Source: Pseudomonas mandelii (GTDB taxonomy: Bacteria; Pseudomonadota; Gammaproteobacteria; Pseudomonadales; Pseudomonadaceae). From it: 64,000 nt of DNA. The first letter of the stretch is position 1, and the number at the start of each line of letters is the position of its first letter. Position numbers and translations under genes: made by a program. Below, one piece after another: positions 46,070 through 56,449 of this stretch. Below the pieces are notes generated by a model. It saw nothing but the letters and a program-made list of their open reading frames with translations. It did no database searches and was not told the origin of the DNA. The stretch is from positions 1 through 64,000 of the forward strand of contig NZ_JAMYDU010000009.1 of the NCBI RefSeq assembly GCF_024138395.1, written 5' to 3'.

Positions 46070-46813
46070 ATGAGTCTGCAAGGTAAAGTTGCATTGGTCA
46101 CCGGTGCCAGCCGTGGTATCGGCCAGGCTATCGCTCTGGAATTGGGTCGTCAGGGTGCCATTGTTATCGGCACCGCGACTTCCGCTTCGGGGGCCGAGCG
46201 TATCGCTGCGACCCTGAAAGAAAATGGTGTTCAGGGCACTGGCCTGGAACTCAATGTCACCAGCGACGAGTCCGTAGCGGCCGTACTGGCGAGCATTCAG
46301 GAGCAATTCGGTGCGCCGGCGATCCTGGTCAATAATGCCGGTATCACCCGCGATAACCTGATGATGCGCATGAAAGATGACGAATGGCATGACGTCGTCG
46401 ATACCAATCTGAACAGTCTGTTCCGCCTGTCCAAGGGCGTTTTGCGCGGCATGACCAAAGCCCGTTGGGGACGAATTATCAGTATTGGCTCGGTTGTGGG
46501 TGCCATGGGCAACGCAGGCCAAGTAAACTACGCTGCCGCCAAGGCCGGTCTGGAAGGTTTCAGCCGTGCACTGGCGCGTGAAGTCGGTTCGCGTTCGATT
46601 ACGGTAAACTCGGTGGCCCCTGGGTTCATCGACACCGATATGACCCGTGAACTGCCCGAGGCGCAGCGTGAAGCCTTGCAGACGCAGATTCCGCTGGGTC
46701 GTCTGGGGCAAGCTCAAGAGATCGCGTCTGTGGTCGCTTTTCTTGCATCGGACGGTGCGGCTTACGTTACTGGGGCTACAATCCCGGTGAACGGCGGGAT
46801 GTACATGAGTTAA
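46070..46813 (+). CDS. fabG: 3-oxoacyl-ACP reductase FabG
   Basis: 247 aa SDR. VTGASRGIGQAIALELG is the cofactor loop, VNNAGITRDNLMMRMK is typical of FabG, and the catalytic YAAAK lies near residue 151. It performs NADPH reduction of 3-oxoacyl-ACP. AAGGAG precedes the start. About 190 bases separate it from acpP, where a separate promoter is likely. Confidence 0.96.
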   Translation: MSLQGKVALVTGASRGIGQAIALELGRQGAIVIGTATSASGAERIAATLKENGVQGTGLELNVTSDESVAAVLASIQEQFGAPAILVNNAGITRDNLMMRMKDDEWHDVVDTNLNSLFRLSKGVLRGMTKARWGRIISIGSVVGAMGNAGQVNYAAAKAGLEGFSRALAREVGSRSITVNSVAPGFIDTDMTRELPEAQREALQTQIPLGRLGQAQEIASVVAFLASDGAAYVTGATIPVNGGMYMS

Positions 46814-46918
46814 ATGTGACGGGTTGCTTCAAAAAAATGTCATACGAGCTGTCTAAAATCCGTTATAAAGCTGCATTCTATTTATAGACAGAGGGCCGCC
46901 GGGTTTGAGGAGTGAAGC

Positions 46919-46938
46919 TTTCAGTTGAAAAACTGAAA
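46919..46938 (+). promoter_or_regulatory. Hairpin with GAAA loop in the acpP leader
   Basis: TTTCAGTT pairs exactly with AACTGAAA around the tetraloop GAAA. It lies about 67 bases before the acpP start. A short, AT-rich stem without a long T run is more likely an mRNA stability or processing element than a terminator. Confidence 0.45.
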
Positions 46939-46982
46939 AGTCTTTCTATACACTTACCCACCGGCCAGCTGCCTGAATTTGT

Positions 46983-47001
46983 CCATTAGGAGTGAAAACA
47001 A
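46983..47001 (+). promoter_or_regulatory. acpP ribosome-binding segment complementary to the small RNA
   Basis: CCATTAGGAGTGAAAACAA contains the GGAG ribosome-binding site of acpP. The plus-strand copy in the small RNA locus (53556-53573) reads CCATTAGGAGTAAAACAA, so the minus-strand RNA can pair with 18 of these 19 bases, leaving one G bulged. Pairing would cover the ribosome site. Confidence 0.75.
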
Positions 47002-47004
47002 GGT

Positions 47005-47241
47005 ATGAGCACCATCGAAGAGCGCGTCAAGAAAATCGTTGCTGAGCAACTGGGCGTTAAAGAAGAAGAAGTGGTCAACACTGCTTCCTTCGTTGAAGAC
47101 CTGGGTGCCGACTCCCTTGACACTGTTGAGCTGGTGATGGCTCTGGAAGAGGAATTCGAGACCGAAATCCCTGACGAAGAAGCTGAGAAGATCACTACTG
47201 TACAAGCAGCAATCGACTACGTTACCAGCCATCAGGCGTAA
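47005..47241 (+). CDS. acpP: Acyl carrier protein
   Basis: 78 aa, acidic. The phosphopantetheine attachment Ser is in [19 protein letters not shown] near residue 37. It carries the growing acyl chain for fatty-acid, lipid A and quorum-signal synthesis. GGAG lies 14 bases before the ATG and a nearer AAGG is adjacent. A terminator follows, although fabF continues the gene order. Confidence 0.98.
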   Translation: MSTIEERVKKIVAEQLGVKEEEVVNTASFVEDLGADSLDTVELVMALEEEFETEIPDEEAEKITTVQAAIDYVTSHQA

Positions 47242-47270
47242 TAGTTTTTAGTCGTCGCTCGCTGTCATGG

Positions 47271-47306
47271 AAAAACCGCACTGCCATCATGGCGTGCGGT
47301 TTTTTC
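47271..47306 (+). terminator. Intrinsic terminator after acpP
   Basis: AAAAACCGCAC pairs with GTGCGGTTTTTT, enclosing an inner GCCATCATGGC hairpin. It would allow high, separate expression of acpP. Confidence 0.88.
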
Positions 47307-47350
47307 TTTAGGCCTGATGCAAAGTCGTCATTTGAAAAAAGGAGAGTGCT

Positions 47351-48595
47351 GTGTCGCGTAGACGCGTCGTAGTCACCGGTATGGGTATGTTGTCGCCACT
47401 GGGCACGGATGTGCCGAGCAGCTGGCAGGGCATTCTGGCTGGCCGCAGTGGCATTGGTCTGATCGAACACACCGACCTTTCTGCCTATTCCACCCGTTTT
47501 GGCGGCTCGGTAAAGGGCTTCAATGTCGAGGAATACCTGTCGGTCAAGGAAGCTCGCAAACTCGACCTGTTCATTCAATACGGTCTGGCTGCAGGTTTTC
47601 AAGCCGTGCGTAACGCAGGTCTTGAGGTCACCGACGCTAATCGCGAGCGGATCGGCGTGGCCATGGGTTCGGGTATTGGCGGTCTGACCAATATCGAAGA
47701 AACCAGCCGCACACTGCATGATTCCGGCCCACGACGGATTTCTCCGTTTTTCGTGCCTGGCTCGATCATCAATATGATTTCCGGTTTCCTGTCCATCCAC
47801 TTGGGCGCACAGGGACCTAACTACGCCATCGCCACGGCGTGTACCACCGGTACGCACTGCATTGGCATGGCGGCACGCAACATCATGTACGACGAAGCCG
47901 ACGTAATGATCGCTGGTGGCGCCGAGATGGCCGCGTGTGGTCTGGGTATGGGCGGCTTCGGTGCCTCCCGCGCACTGTCGACCCGCAATGACGAGCCAAC
48001 TCGTGCCAGTCGTCCATGGGACAAGGGCCGTGATGGCTTCGTGCTGTCCGACGGCGCCGGCGCACTGGTTCTCGAAGAACTGGAGCACGCCAAGGCCCGT
48101 GGCGCGACCATCTACGCCGAGCTGATCGGTTTCGGCACCAGTGGCGATGCTTACCACATGACCTCGCCACCGGCCGATGGGGCGGGTGCTGCGCGTTGCA
48201 TTACCAATGCCTTGCGCGATGCGAAGATCAATAGCGATCAGGTTCAGTACATCAACGCCCACGGCACTTCGACCTCGGCTGGCGACCTCGCCGAAGCCTG
48301 TGCGATCAAATCCGTGTTCGGTGATCACGCCTACAAGCTGGCGGTCAGTTCGACCAAGTCCATGACCGGTCACCTGTTGGGTGCGGCGGGCGCGGTCGAG
48401 GCGATTTTCAGCGTATTGGCAATCAACAGCCAGGTGGCACCGCCGACCATCAACCTCGATGAGCCGGACGAAGGCTGCGACCTCGACTTCGTACCCCACA
48501 CCGCGCGTGGCATGGATATCGACGTGGTGCTGTCCAACTCCTTCGGATTTGGCGGTACCAATGGCTCGCTGGTGTTCCGCCGGTTCGCTGACTGA
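47351..48595 (+). CDS. fabF: 3-oxoacyl-ACP synthase II FabF
   Basis: 414 aa. The nucleophile Cys is in [13 protein letters not shown] near residue 164, and the two His are in [11 protein letters not shown] and [13 protein letters not shown]. It condenses malonyl-ACP with acyl-ACP, including the elongation that sets unsaturated fatty-acid content. The start is GTG 47351, six bases after GGAG. The last base of its stop is shared with the pabC start region (CTGATGG). Confidence 0.96.
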   Translation: MSRRRVVVTGMGMLSPLGTDVPSSWQGILAGRSGIGLIEHTDLSAYSTRFGGSVKGFNVEEYLSVKEARKLDLFIQYGLAAGFQAVRNAGLEVTDANRERIGVAMGSGIGGLTNIEETSRTLHDSGPRRISPFFVPGSIINMISGFLSIHLGAQGPNYAIATACTTGTHCIGMAARNIMYDEADVMIAGGAEMAACGLGMGGFGASRALSTRNDEPTRASRPWDKGRDGFVLSDGAGALVLEELEHAKARGATIYAELIGFGTSGDAYHMTSPPADGAGAARCITNALRDAKINSDQVQYINAHGTSTSAGDLAEACAIKSVFGDHAYKLAVSSTKSMTGHLLGAAGAVEAIFSVLAINSQVAPPTINLDEPDEGCDLDFVPHTARGMDIDVVLSNSFGFGGTNGSLVFRRFAD

Positions 48596-49410
48596 TGGAC
48601 AGCTGGGTCGACGGTCAACCGGCTGACGCTTTGTCGCTGAAGGATCGCGGCCTGGCTTACGGCGATGGTCTGTTCGAGACCATTGCGGTCAAGGGCGGAC
48701 AGCCGCTGCTGCTGGATCGACATTTGTCGCGTCTGGTGGAGGGGTGTTCGCGCTTGGCGATTGCCGCCGATCATCAACTGATCCGCGCAGAGTTGCTGGC
48801 CTATGCCGCCGCGCTGGGCGAGGGCGTGCTCAAACTCATCCTGACCCGCGGCGACAGCCTGCGCGGTTACGCCGCCGATCCCTCGGCTCAGGCTCGACGC
48901 ATCCTGCAAGGCAATCCTTCTGCTGCTTATCCGGCTGTTTATGCGGAGCAGGGGGTTCGTCTGTTTCCTTGTGCGACACGGCTTTCCAAACAGCCATTGC
49001 TCGCCGGCCTCAAGCATTTGAATCGTCTGGAGCAGGTTATCGCCCGTTCCGAATGGCAGGACAGCGAACATGCCGAAGGCTTGATGCTGGATCAGGTCGG
49101 GCGGGTGATTGAAGGCGTGTTCAGTAATCTGTTCCTGGTGCGCGATGGCGTGCTGGTGACCGCCAATCTCAAACGCTGCGGCGTGGCGGGTGTGATGCGC
49201 GCCGAATTATTGTTTCAAGCCAAGTCATTGGGGATTCCCACGCAAATCACCGATATCACCCTCGAGCAGCTGCAATGGGCTGACGAGGTCTTTGTCTGCA
49301 ACAGCGTGTATGGCGTTTGGCCGGTGCGCGCCTATGCCGCACTGAGCTGGCCGGTTGGGCCGCTCACCCGTAAACTCCAAACCATTGCCCGTGCGCTACT
49401 GGATGCTTGA
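48595..49410 (+). CDS. pabC: Aminodeoxychorismate lyase PabC
   Basis: 271 aa, PLP class IV. It begins [20 protein letters not shown], and DRGLAYGDGLFETI is the family start. The PLP Lys is in LKHLNRLEQV near residue 140, and the phosphate-binding region is GVIEGVFSNLFLV-like. It releases p-aminobenzoate for folate synthesis. It overlaps fabF by one base and precedes mltG by three. Confidence 0.94.
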   Translation: MDSWVDGQPADALSLKDRGLAYGDGLFETIAVKGGQPLLLDRHLSRLVEGCSRLAIAADHQLIRAELLAYAAALGEGVLKLILTRGDSLRGYAADPSAQARRILQGNPSAAYPAVYAEQGVRLFPCATRLSKQPLLAGLKHLNRLEQVIARSEWQDSEHAEGLMLDQVGRVIEGVFSNLFLVRDGVLVTANLKRCGVAGVMRAELLFQAKSLGIPTQITDITLEQLQWADEVFVCNSVYGVWPVRAYAALSWPVGPLTRKLQTIARALLDA

Positions 49411-49413
49411 TTC

Positions 49414-50628
49414 GTGAGACGTAAATTCTTGCTGCTGCTGGAAACCGGATTGGTTCTGGCGGGGCTGTTGGCAGGCGCTTGCGCCTGGAAAATCGATTCG
49501 GCGCTGGAACAACCGCTGAACATCGCCCAGGAAGAGCTGTTGGAAGTGCCCAAAGGCACTACGCCAAACCGCACTTTGCTGCGACTTGAAGCCGATGGCG
49601 TCATCAAAGACGCTTTCTGGCTGCGCGTATATTGGCGCTTCAATCTGGCAAGACAACCGCTGCATAGCGGCGAATACCGCATGGTGCCCGGGATGACAGT
49701 CAACGGGCTGATCGACCTGTGGAAGCGCGGGGAAATGGTGCAATACAGCCTGACGCTGGTCGAAGGCTGGAATTTTCATCAGGTTCGCGCGGCCCTGGCC
49801 AAGGATGAAAAACTCGAACAGACCCTCAACGGTCTGAGCGACAGCCAAGTGATGGACAAGCTCGGGCACAGCGGGATTTTTCCGGAAGGACGATTCTTCC
49901 CCGACACCTATCGTTTCGTGCGGGGCATGACCGACGTTGATCTGCTCAAGAAAGCTTACGACCGCCTCGACGAGGTCCTCGCCAAGGAATGGAGCCAGCG
50001 TTCTGCCGACGTCCCCTACACTGAGCCCTATCAGGCGCTGATCATGGCCTCGCTGGTGGAAAAGGAAACCGGTGTGCCGCATGAGCGCCGGCAGATCGCC
50101 GGCGTGTTCGTGCGTCGCATGGAAATGGGCATGCTGTTGCAGACCGATCCAACGGTGATTTATGGTCTGGGTGATCGTTACAACGGCAAGTTGACCCGCG
50201 CTCATCTCAAGGAGCCGACGCCCTATAACACCTACATGATTGCTGGTCTGCCGCCGACGCCGATTGCGATGGTGGGCCGCGAAGCGATCCATGCAGCGTT
50301 GAATCCGGCCGACGGCAACAGCCTGTATTTTGTCGCGCGCGGTGATGGCAGCCACGTGTTCTCCGATGATCTGGATGCCCACAATAATGCGGTGCGCGAG
50401 TACCAGATCAATCGACGTGCCGATTACCGGTCCAGCCCTGCGCCGACTGTTACACCGCCGACCGAGGAGGCTGAGGCGCCAATCCCGGCGGCTTCGCCCA
50501 ATATCGCGCCCGAAGACCTGCCGCCGGTAACGCCGCAAGTCTCTGAGCAAAGCTCTGCACAAGAGCCTGCACAAGAACCTGCGCCAGCACCCGAAGCGGA
50601 TGCGCTCGCGCCGCAAAGCCCGCAATGA
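49414..50628 (+). CDS. mltG: Endolytic murein transglycosylase MltG
   Basis: 404 aa. The N-terminal membrane anchor (about 5-25) is followed by a LysM-like part and the YceG domain. The catalytic Glu is in MASLVEKETGVPHERR near residue 217. It cuts nascent glycan strands in the periplasm. The GTG start is three bases after pabC. The last 55-60 residues are a Pro/Ala/Glu/Gln-rich, probably disordered tail not found in short relatives such as E. coli MltG (about 340 aa). Confidence 0.94.
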   Translation: MRRKFLLLLETGLVLAGLLAGACAWKIDSALEQPLNIAQEELLEVPKGTTPNRTLLRLEADGVIKDAFWLRVYWRFNLARQPLHSGEYRMVPGMTVNGLIDLWKRGEMVQYSLTLVEGWNFHQVRAALAKDEKLEQTLNGLSDSQVMDKLGHSGIFPEGRFFPDTYRFVRGMTDVDLLKKAYDRLDEVLAKEWSQRSADVPYTEPYQALIMASLVEKETGVPHERRQIAGVFVRRMEMGMLLQTDPTVIYGLGDRYNGKLTRAHLKEPTPYNTYMIAGLPPTPIAMVGREAIHAALNPADGNSLYFVARGDGSHVFSDDLDAHNNAVREYQINRRADYRSSPAPTVTPPTEEAEAPIPAASPNIAPEDLPPVTPQVSEQSSAQEPAQEPAPAPEADALAPQSPQ

Positions 50629-50638
50629 CTCTGATTAA

Positions 50639-52259
<1,621 letters not shown>

Positions 52260-52302
52260 CCGTCTGACACTAGACTCTGATCATCAGACAGTGGAGGTCA
52301 GC

Positions 52303-52659
52303 ATGAACGAACCCATCAGTCCGGGGCCGCGAAATGGCATTTTGTCCTTGACCATCAAGGACAGGGCCGTGCTCTACGCGGCCTACATGCCATTCATCAA
52401 GAACGGTGGCCTGTTTATCCCGACCAACAAAAATTACAAGTTGGGCGATGAGGTCTTCATGCTGCTGCACCTGATGGATGAACCGGAAAAGATTCCGGTC
52501 GCCGGCAAAGTCACCTGGATCACCCCCAAAGGGGCCCAGGGCAATCGCGCCGCCGGAGTTGGCGTGCAATTCAATGAAGGCGACAACACCGCGCGCAGTC
52601 GAATCGAAACCCATCTGGCCGGAGCCCTGAAGTCCGACCGTCCCACTCATACGATGTAA
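52303..52659 (+). CDS. pilZ: Type IV pilus protein PilZ
   Basis: 118 aa, the length of P. aeruginosa PilZ. LYAAYMPFIKNGGLFIPTNK and GKVTWITPKGAQGNRAAGVGVQF (in outline) define it. The RxxxR and DxSxxG c-di-GMP motifs are absent, as in the original PilZ, which binds the pilus ATPase PilB and FimX rather than c-di-GMP. ATG 52303 has GGAGG at six bases. The holB-pilZ-tatD order is conserved in Pseudomonas. Confidence 0.94.
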   Translation: MNEPISPGPRNGILSLTIKDRAVLYAAYMPFIKNGGLFIPTNKNYKLGDEVFMLLHLMDEPEKIPVAGKVTWITPKGAQGNRAAGVGVQFNEGDNTARSRIETHLAGALKSDRPTHTM

Positions 52660-52673
52660 GTTGCAGCCCTTTT

Positions 52674-53465
52674 ATGCTCGTAGATTCCCATTGCCACCTT
52701 GATCGCCTCGACCTTACCGCCCACGACGGCTCCCTGGATGCTGCACTCGATGCGGCCCGTGAGCGCGGGGTAGGGCACTTTCTGTGCATTGGCGTCAGCG
52801 CCGATAATGCTGCCGACGTCAAAGCCCTGGCCGAACGTTACGACGATGTCGACTGTTCGGTCGGGGTGCATCCACTCGATGTGCAGCCAGGTGCCGCTCC
52901 GGCGCTGGATTGGCTGTTGCGCGAACTCAATCATCCGCGGGTGGTGGCGATCGGTGAAACCGGTCTGGATTATCACTACGAGCCGGAAGCGGCAGCGTTG
53001 CAGCAGGAGTCATTCCGTCTGCACCTGCAAGCGGCGCAACAGACCGGCAAGCCGGTGATCATCCATACCCGTGGCGCGCGGGCCGATACCCTTGAGCTGC
53101 TACGCGAGGCGGCACTGCCTCAGGCGGGCGTGCTGCATTGCTTCACCGAAGACTGGGAGATGGCCAAGGCTGCGCTGGACATGGGGTATTACATTTCCTT
53201 GTCCGGTATTGTCACTTTTCGCAATGCCGATGCCCTGCGGGATGTGGCCAGCAAGGTGCCGGCTGACCGGTTGCTGGTGGAAACCGACTCGCCGTACCTG
53301 GCGCCGATCCCTTATCGCGGCAAACCGAACCTGCCGCAGTACGTGCGTGAAGTGGCGGAATTTCTGGCAATGTTGCGAGGGGAGTCCTACGAGCGATTTG
53401 CCCGGCAGACCACCGAGAATTTCAAGCGTTTATTCCCGTTGGCGCACGTCAGGGTAACAGTGTAA
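52674..53465 (+). CDS. TatD-family metal-dependent hydrolase (YcfH type)
   Basis: 263 aa TIM-barrel. The metal ligands are seen in DSHCHLDRLDL (HxH), IGETGLDYHYE, IHTRGA, LHCFTEDW and LVETDSPYLAP. Family members are 3'-5' DNA/RNA exonucleases or D-aminoacyl-tRNA deacylases. It is the last gene of the conserved run; the small RNA locus follows. Confidence 0.93.
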   Translation: MLVDSHCHLDRLDLTAHDGSLDAALDAARERGVGHFLCIGVSADNAADVKALAERYDDVDCSVGVHPLDVQPGAAPALDWLLRELNHPRVVAIGETGLDYHYEPEAAALQQESFRLHLQAAQQTGKPVIIHTRGARADTLELLREAALPQAGVLHCFTEDWEMAKAALDMGYYISLSGIVTFRNADALRDVASKVPADRLLVETDSPYLAPIPYRGKPNLPQYVREVAEFLAMLRGESYERFARQTTENFKRLFPLAHVRVTV

Positions 53466-53515
53466 CGTTAGAAAAGATCGCAGCCTGTGGGGTTTTTGGC
53501 CGCTGAATCGCAGGC

Positions 53516-53551
53516 AAAAAAAACCCGGGTTCTGGGGGGTGAATCCGGGTT
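53516..53551 (-). terminator. Strong minus-strand terminator (end of small RNA)
   Basis: On the minus strand, AACCCGGATTC pairs with GAACCCGGGTT (one mismatch), with a C-rich loop, and is followed by eight T. No minus-strand protein gene lies upstream, so it must end another transcript. This is the main reason for assigning the small RNA to this strand. Confidence 0.85.
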
Positions 53552-53633
53552 AAGACCATTAGGAGTAAAACAAAGGCACACAATCCTTTGGTACCTTCAT
53601 CGGCGCGACACTTGGGGGAGATGCCTCGCCGAC
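53517..53633 (-). ncRNA. rgsA: Small RNA, probably RgsA
   Basis: The proposed transcript of about 117 nt starts just after an RpoS-like -10 box and ends in the terminator at 53516-53551. It would fold into three hairpins: TCGGCG with CGCCGA near the 5' end, CAAAGG with CCTTTG in the middle, and the terminator. The unpaired segment between the last two, TTTTACTCCTAATGG, is complementary to the acpP ribosome site. The location beside tatD and a TetR gene corresponds, from memory, to P. aeruginosa PA2958.1 (RgsA), an RpoS-dependent, Hfq-binding RNA reported to repress acpP and fis. The exact 5' end is inferred. A weaker plus-strand terminator nearby leaves some doubt about strand. Confidence 0.75.
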
Positions 53634-53639
53634 AGTTGA

Positions 53640-53646
53640 AGTATTG
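53640..53646 (-). promoter_or_regulatory. RpoS-like -10 element of the small RNA
   Basis: The minus strand reads TCAATACTTCAA, close to the RpoS extended -10 consensus CTATACTTAA. A second CAATACT lies 10 bases upstream. No clear GacA upstream element was seen. Confidence 0.45.
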
Positions 53647-53658
53647 ATCAGTATTGCG

Positions 53659-53687
53659 CCGAGTCCAGTTTAGCTGGTCGGGTTTTT
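53659..53687 (+). terminator. Possible plus-strand terminator
   Basis: CCGAGTCCAG can pair with CTGGTCGG, with a two-base bulge, and TTTTT follows. It could stop read-through from tatD. Confidence 0.35.
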
Positions 53688-53848
53688 AAACAAATTTGGA
53701 ATACGCGCGCTTCGGTTGAGTTCTCATCAACCCGCGAGATGGCGCGAATTCATCAAGAAACACATATATGGTCGGATGATCCGTGCATTTTGGCGTAAGT
53801 TAGGCATAATACGCGGCTTCGAATTTTGACCCCTACAGACCTTTTCTT

Positions 53849-54487
53849 ATGCATAAAGAACCTCGTAAGGTCCGTGAGTTTCGTCGCCGCGAGCAAGAAA
53901 TTCTCGATACCGCGCTCAAGCTGTTCCTCGAACAAGGTGAAGACAGTGTCACCGTCGAGATGATTGCTGATGCCGTCGGTATCGGCAAAGGCACGATCTA
54001 CAAGCACTTCAAATCCAAGGCGGAGATCTATCTGCGCCTGATGCTCGATTACGAGCGCGATTTGAACGAGCTCTTGCATTCCGCCGATGTCGATAAGGAC
54101 AAGGAAGCCCTGTCCCGGGCCTACTTCGAATTCCGCATGCGCGATCCGCAACGCTATCGGTTGTTCGATCGCCTGGAAGAAAAGGTGGTCAAGGGCAACC
54201 AGGTGCCGGAGATGGTCGAGGAACTGCACAAGATTCGCGCCTCGAACTTCGAACGCCTGACCCTGCTGATCAAGGGCCGGATCAGCGAAGGCAAGCTCGA
54301 AGACGTGCCGCCTTACTTCCATTACTGCGCCGCCTGGGCGCTGGTGCACGGCGCCGTGGCGCTGTATCACTCGCCATTCTGGAGCAATGTGCTGGAAGAT
54401 CAGGAAGGTTTCTTCCAGTTCCTGATGGACATCGGCGTGCGCATGGGCAACAAGCGCAAGCGCGACACCGACACGCCAAGCAGCTGA
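53849..54487 (+). CDS. TetR-family regulator (PA2957-like)
   Basis: 212 aa. The N-terminal HTH is VEMIADAVGIGKGTIYKHFKSK, with a highly charged segment before it. The ligand-binding part is not distinctive. The position after tatD and the small RNA matches PA2957 of P. aeruginosa. There is no strong ribosome site; the ATG at 53849 follows CCTTTTCTT. Target genes are unknown. Confidence 0.9.
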   Translation: MHKEPRKVREFRRREQEILDTALKLFLEQGEDSVTVEMIADAVGIGKGTIYKHFKSKAEIYLRLMLDYERDLNELLHSADVDKDKEALSRAYFEFRMRDPQRYRLFDRLEEKVVKGNQVPEMVEELHKIRASNFERLTLLIKGRISEGKLEDVPPYFHYCAAWALVHGAVALYHSPFWSNVLEDQEGFFQFLMDIGVRMGNKRKRDTDTPSS

Positions 54488-54505
54488 ACCATTCAGTTGC
54501 CTTAT

Positions 54506-54532
54506 TGCGCCATGATTTAGCAACATGGCGCA
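54506..54532. repeat. Perfect dyad TGCGCCATG/CATGGCGCA
   Basis: Nine-base arms with a nine-base spacer lie 20 bases after the TetR stop. There is no T run. It could be a weak terminator or the operator of a regulator. Confidence 0.45.
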
Positions 54533-54626
54533 GTACCTCAGGAATATACTCAGGCATAGGGCTTGCTAAAACTTGATTTGTGAGTCAAGTTTTGCGCGTT
54601 CGAATCTTCTTTCGCCGGAGTGATCC

Positions 54627-55595
54627 ATGATCGTTGACCGTCAAGGCAGGCGTTTTCGCAATTTGCGGATCAGTCTGACCTCAGCCTGTAACTACGCTTG
54701 TACCTACTGCGTGCCCAACGGCAAGCGGCTGGTGGCTGCGCAGGATGAGTTGTCGGCGGAGGCTATGGCACGCGGCGTGGCCTATCTGATCGAAGCCGCG
54801 GGCATCGAGCGTTTGCGCATTACCGGTGGCGAGCCACTGGTCAGTCCCAAACTCGAAGCCTTCATGACTGCCGTCGGGCAGATGGGTCTGGCGGACATCA
54901 GCCTGACCACCAATGGTCAGTTACTGGCGAAGAAACTGCCGTTGCTGGTGGATGCCGGCATTCGGCGCATCAATGTTTCCCTCGATACCCTGGATGCCAG
55001 CGCTTTTCGCAGCATTGCGCGCGGCGGTGATCTGGCGACCGTCCTCGATGGCATGGACCAGGCCGCCGCGGCTGGCATGAAGATCAAGGTCAATATGGTG
55101 CCGCTGCGCGGGCAGAACCTCGATCAGGTAATGCCCTTGCTCGACTACTGCCTGGAGCGCGGCTACGAGTTGCGCTTCATCGAGTTGATGCGCATGGGTC
55201 ACTTGGCCAGCGATTCCAACGCCTTTCTGCAGCAGTTCGTCAGCCTTCAGCAGTTGCTGAGCCTGATCGGCGAGCGCTACGAGTACCTTCAGGCCGATGC
55301 GCCGGTTGATGCCACGGCGGTGCGTTACCAGATTCCAGGGCTGGGCCACTTCGGCGTGATCGCCAACGAAAGCGTTCCGTTTTGCCGCACCTGTTCGCGC
55401 CTGCGTTTGTCGTCCACTGGTTGGCTGCATGGTTGCCTGTCGTCGAGCAATCGTCACTACGTCGGCGACCTGCTGGACAAGCCTCGTCATCAGGCGCTGC
55501 CGGCGTTGCAGCGACTGCTGGTCAAAGCCTTGGGGGATAAGCAGGAAGTGGCGTTCTCCGGTGGCGCGACCATCATGAAGATTATTGGCGGCTAA
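54627..55595 (+). CDS. moaA: GTP 3',8-cyclase MoaA
   Basis: 322 aa radical-SAM enzyme. The SAM-cluster motif is CNYACTYC (residues about 21-28), ITGGEPLVSP is the GGE motif, and the second cluster is CRTCSRLRLSSTGWLHGC (CxxC...C) near residues 253-270. The C-terminus ends in Gly-Gly, as in true MoaA. It makes the first intermediate of molybdopterin, which the hydroxylase at 31.8 kb would need. No other moa gene is adjacent. Confidence 0.92.
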   Translation: MIVDRQGRRFRNLRISLTSACNYACTYCVPNGKRLVAAQDELSAEAMARGVAYLIEAAGIERLRITGGEPLVSPKLEAFMTAVGQMGLADISLTTNGQLLAKKLPLLVDAGIRRINVSLDTLDASAFRSIARGGDLATVLDGMDQAAAAGMKIKVNMVPLRGQNLDQVMPLLDYCLERGYELRFIELMRMGHLASDSNAFLQQFVSLQQLLSLIGERYEYLQADAPVDATAVRYQIPGLGHFGVIANESVPFCRTCSRLRLSSTGWLHGCLSSSNRHYVGDLLDKPRHQALPALQRLLVKALGDKQEVAFSGGATIMKIIGG

Positions 55596-55603
55596 ACGCG
55601 ACC

Positions 55604-55743
55604 TGTAGCAGCTGCCGAGCCCGCGAGGCTGCGTTCGGCTGCGCAGCAGTCGTCACTCACACTTCCCCGATTTTCCTGAAAAACCGCAGCGCCTGATTTT
55701 ACGACTGCTGCGCAGTCGAACGCAGCCTTCGGCAGCTGCTACA
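55604..55743. repeat. REP doublet, GTAGCAGCTG class (second copy)
   Basis: The left arm 55604-55653 is nearly identical to the left arm at 194-243. The right arm (55701-55743) lacks about eight bases, so the pair is asymmetric. It lies between moaA and the DUF4823 lipoprotein gene. Confidence 0.85.
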
Positions 55744-55827
55744 AAGAAGAACCACTCATGAGCTGGCGCGGAAGCTGCATCCCATGGCCATTCGCCGGTT
55801 TTCCGTCACCGGCCTCTGGAGGGTAGG

Positions 55828-56433
55828 ATGCGTAGCCTGGTTTTGCTGCTGGCCGTTTTGGCGCTTGGTGGCTGCATGAATGTCAGCGATATGGCCGAAG
55901 GGACTCGCTACCACATGAGCGACGCGGGGCTGCTGGACCACAGCGACAGCCGTCGCGTGAATAACTTCCGCATTCAGCCGGACTCGTTCATCTACATCGC
56001 CCAGGGTGCCTTCGCGCCGCCGGGCAGTGCTTATCCGCGACCCAACGTGGTGGCCGAAGAAGCCTTCAATGGCTTTATCGAATATTTCCCAATGGTCCGC
56101 CGCGCCCGCGCGCCGGAAGGCCTCGACACTGCCATGGGCGAAGCCCGTGCCGCCGGCGCGCATTACCTGCTTTACACCCGTTTCGCCAAGGCCGACGACC
56201 GCATCGGCAACTCGGACGAATGGCTCGATCAGGAACACGTGGATCGCCTCGGAATCGATAATGGCGTGATTCAAATCATGTTGATCGAGACCAGCACCCA
56301 GTATTTGATTGATACTGCACGTATCAAAAGTCGTGGCGGTTTACTGACGTTCCACGACAACAAGCCAGAAGACTTGCTGGGCCCGCCGCTGGAGCAATAT
56401 GCTCGTAGCCTGCTGGGGCTCAGCGACCAGTAA
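55828..56433 (+). CDS. DUF4823 lipoprotein
   Basis: 201 aa. The lipoprotein signal [16 protein letters not shown] has Cys16. [18 protein letters not shown] and EYARSLLGL-like C-terminal features fit the DUF4823 (YajI-like) lipoproteins. GGAGGG precedes the start. Function unknown. It is followed 16 bases later by the DUF1285 gene, probably in one transcript. Confidence 0.88.
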   Translation: MRSLVLLLAVLALGGCMNVSDMAEGTRYHMSDAGLLDHSDSRRVNNFRIQPDSFIYIAQGAFAPPGSAYPRPNVVAEEAFNGFIEYFPMVRRARAPEGLDTAMGEARAAGAHYLLYTRFAKADDRIGNSDEWLDQEHVDRLGIDNGVIQIMLIETSTQYLIDTARIKSRGGLLTFHDNKPEDLLGPPLEQYARSLLGLSDQ

Positions 56434-56449
56434 TTCAAAGGAGAACGCC

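Noticed and set aside
45029-46717. Open frame of 562 codons on the minus strand opposite fabD and fabG
   Set aside because: It runs across two well-supported genes with their active-site motifs and ribosome sites, and shows no motif of its own.
53471-53500. Second REPIN after tatD
   Set aside because: Only the outer end AAAAGATCGCAGCC is present, with no inverted partner, so it is at most a relic of the 42470 class.
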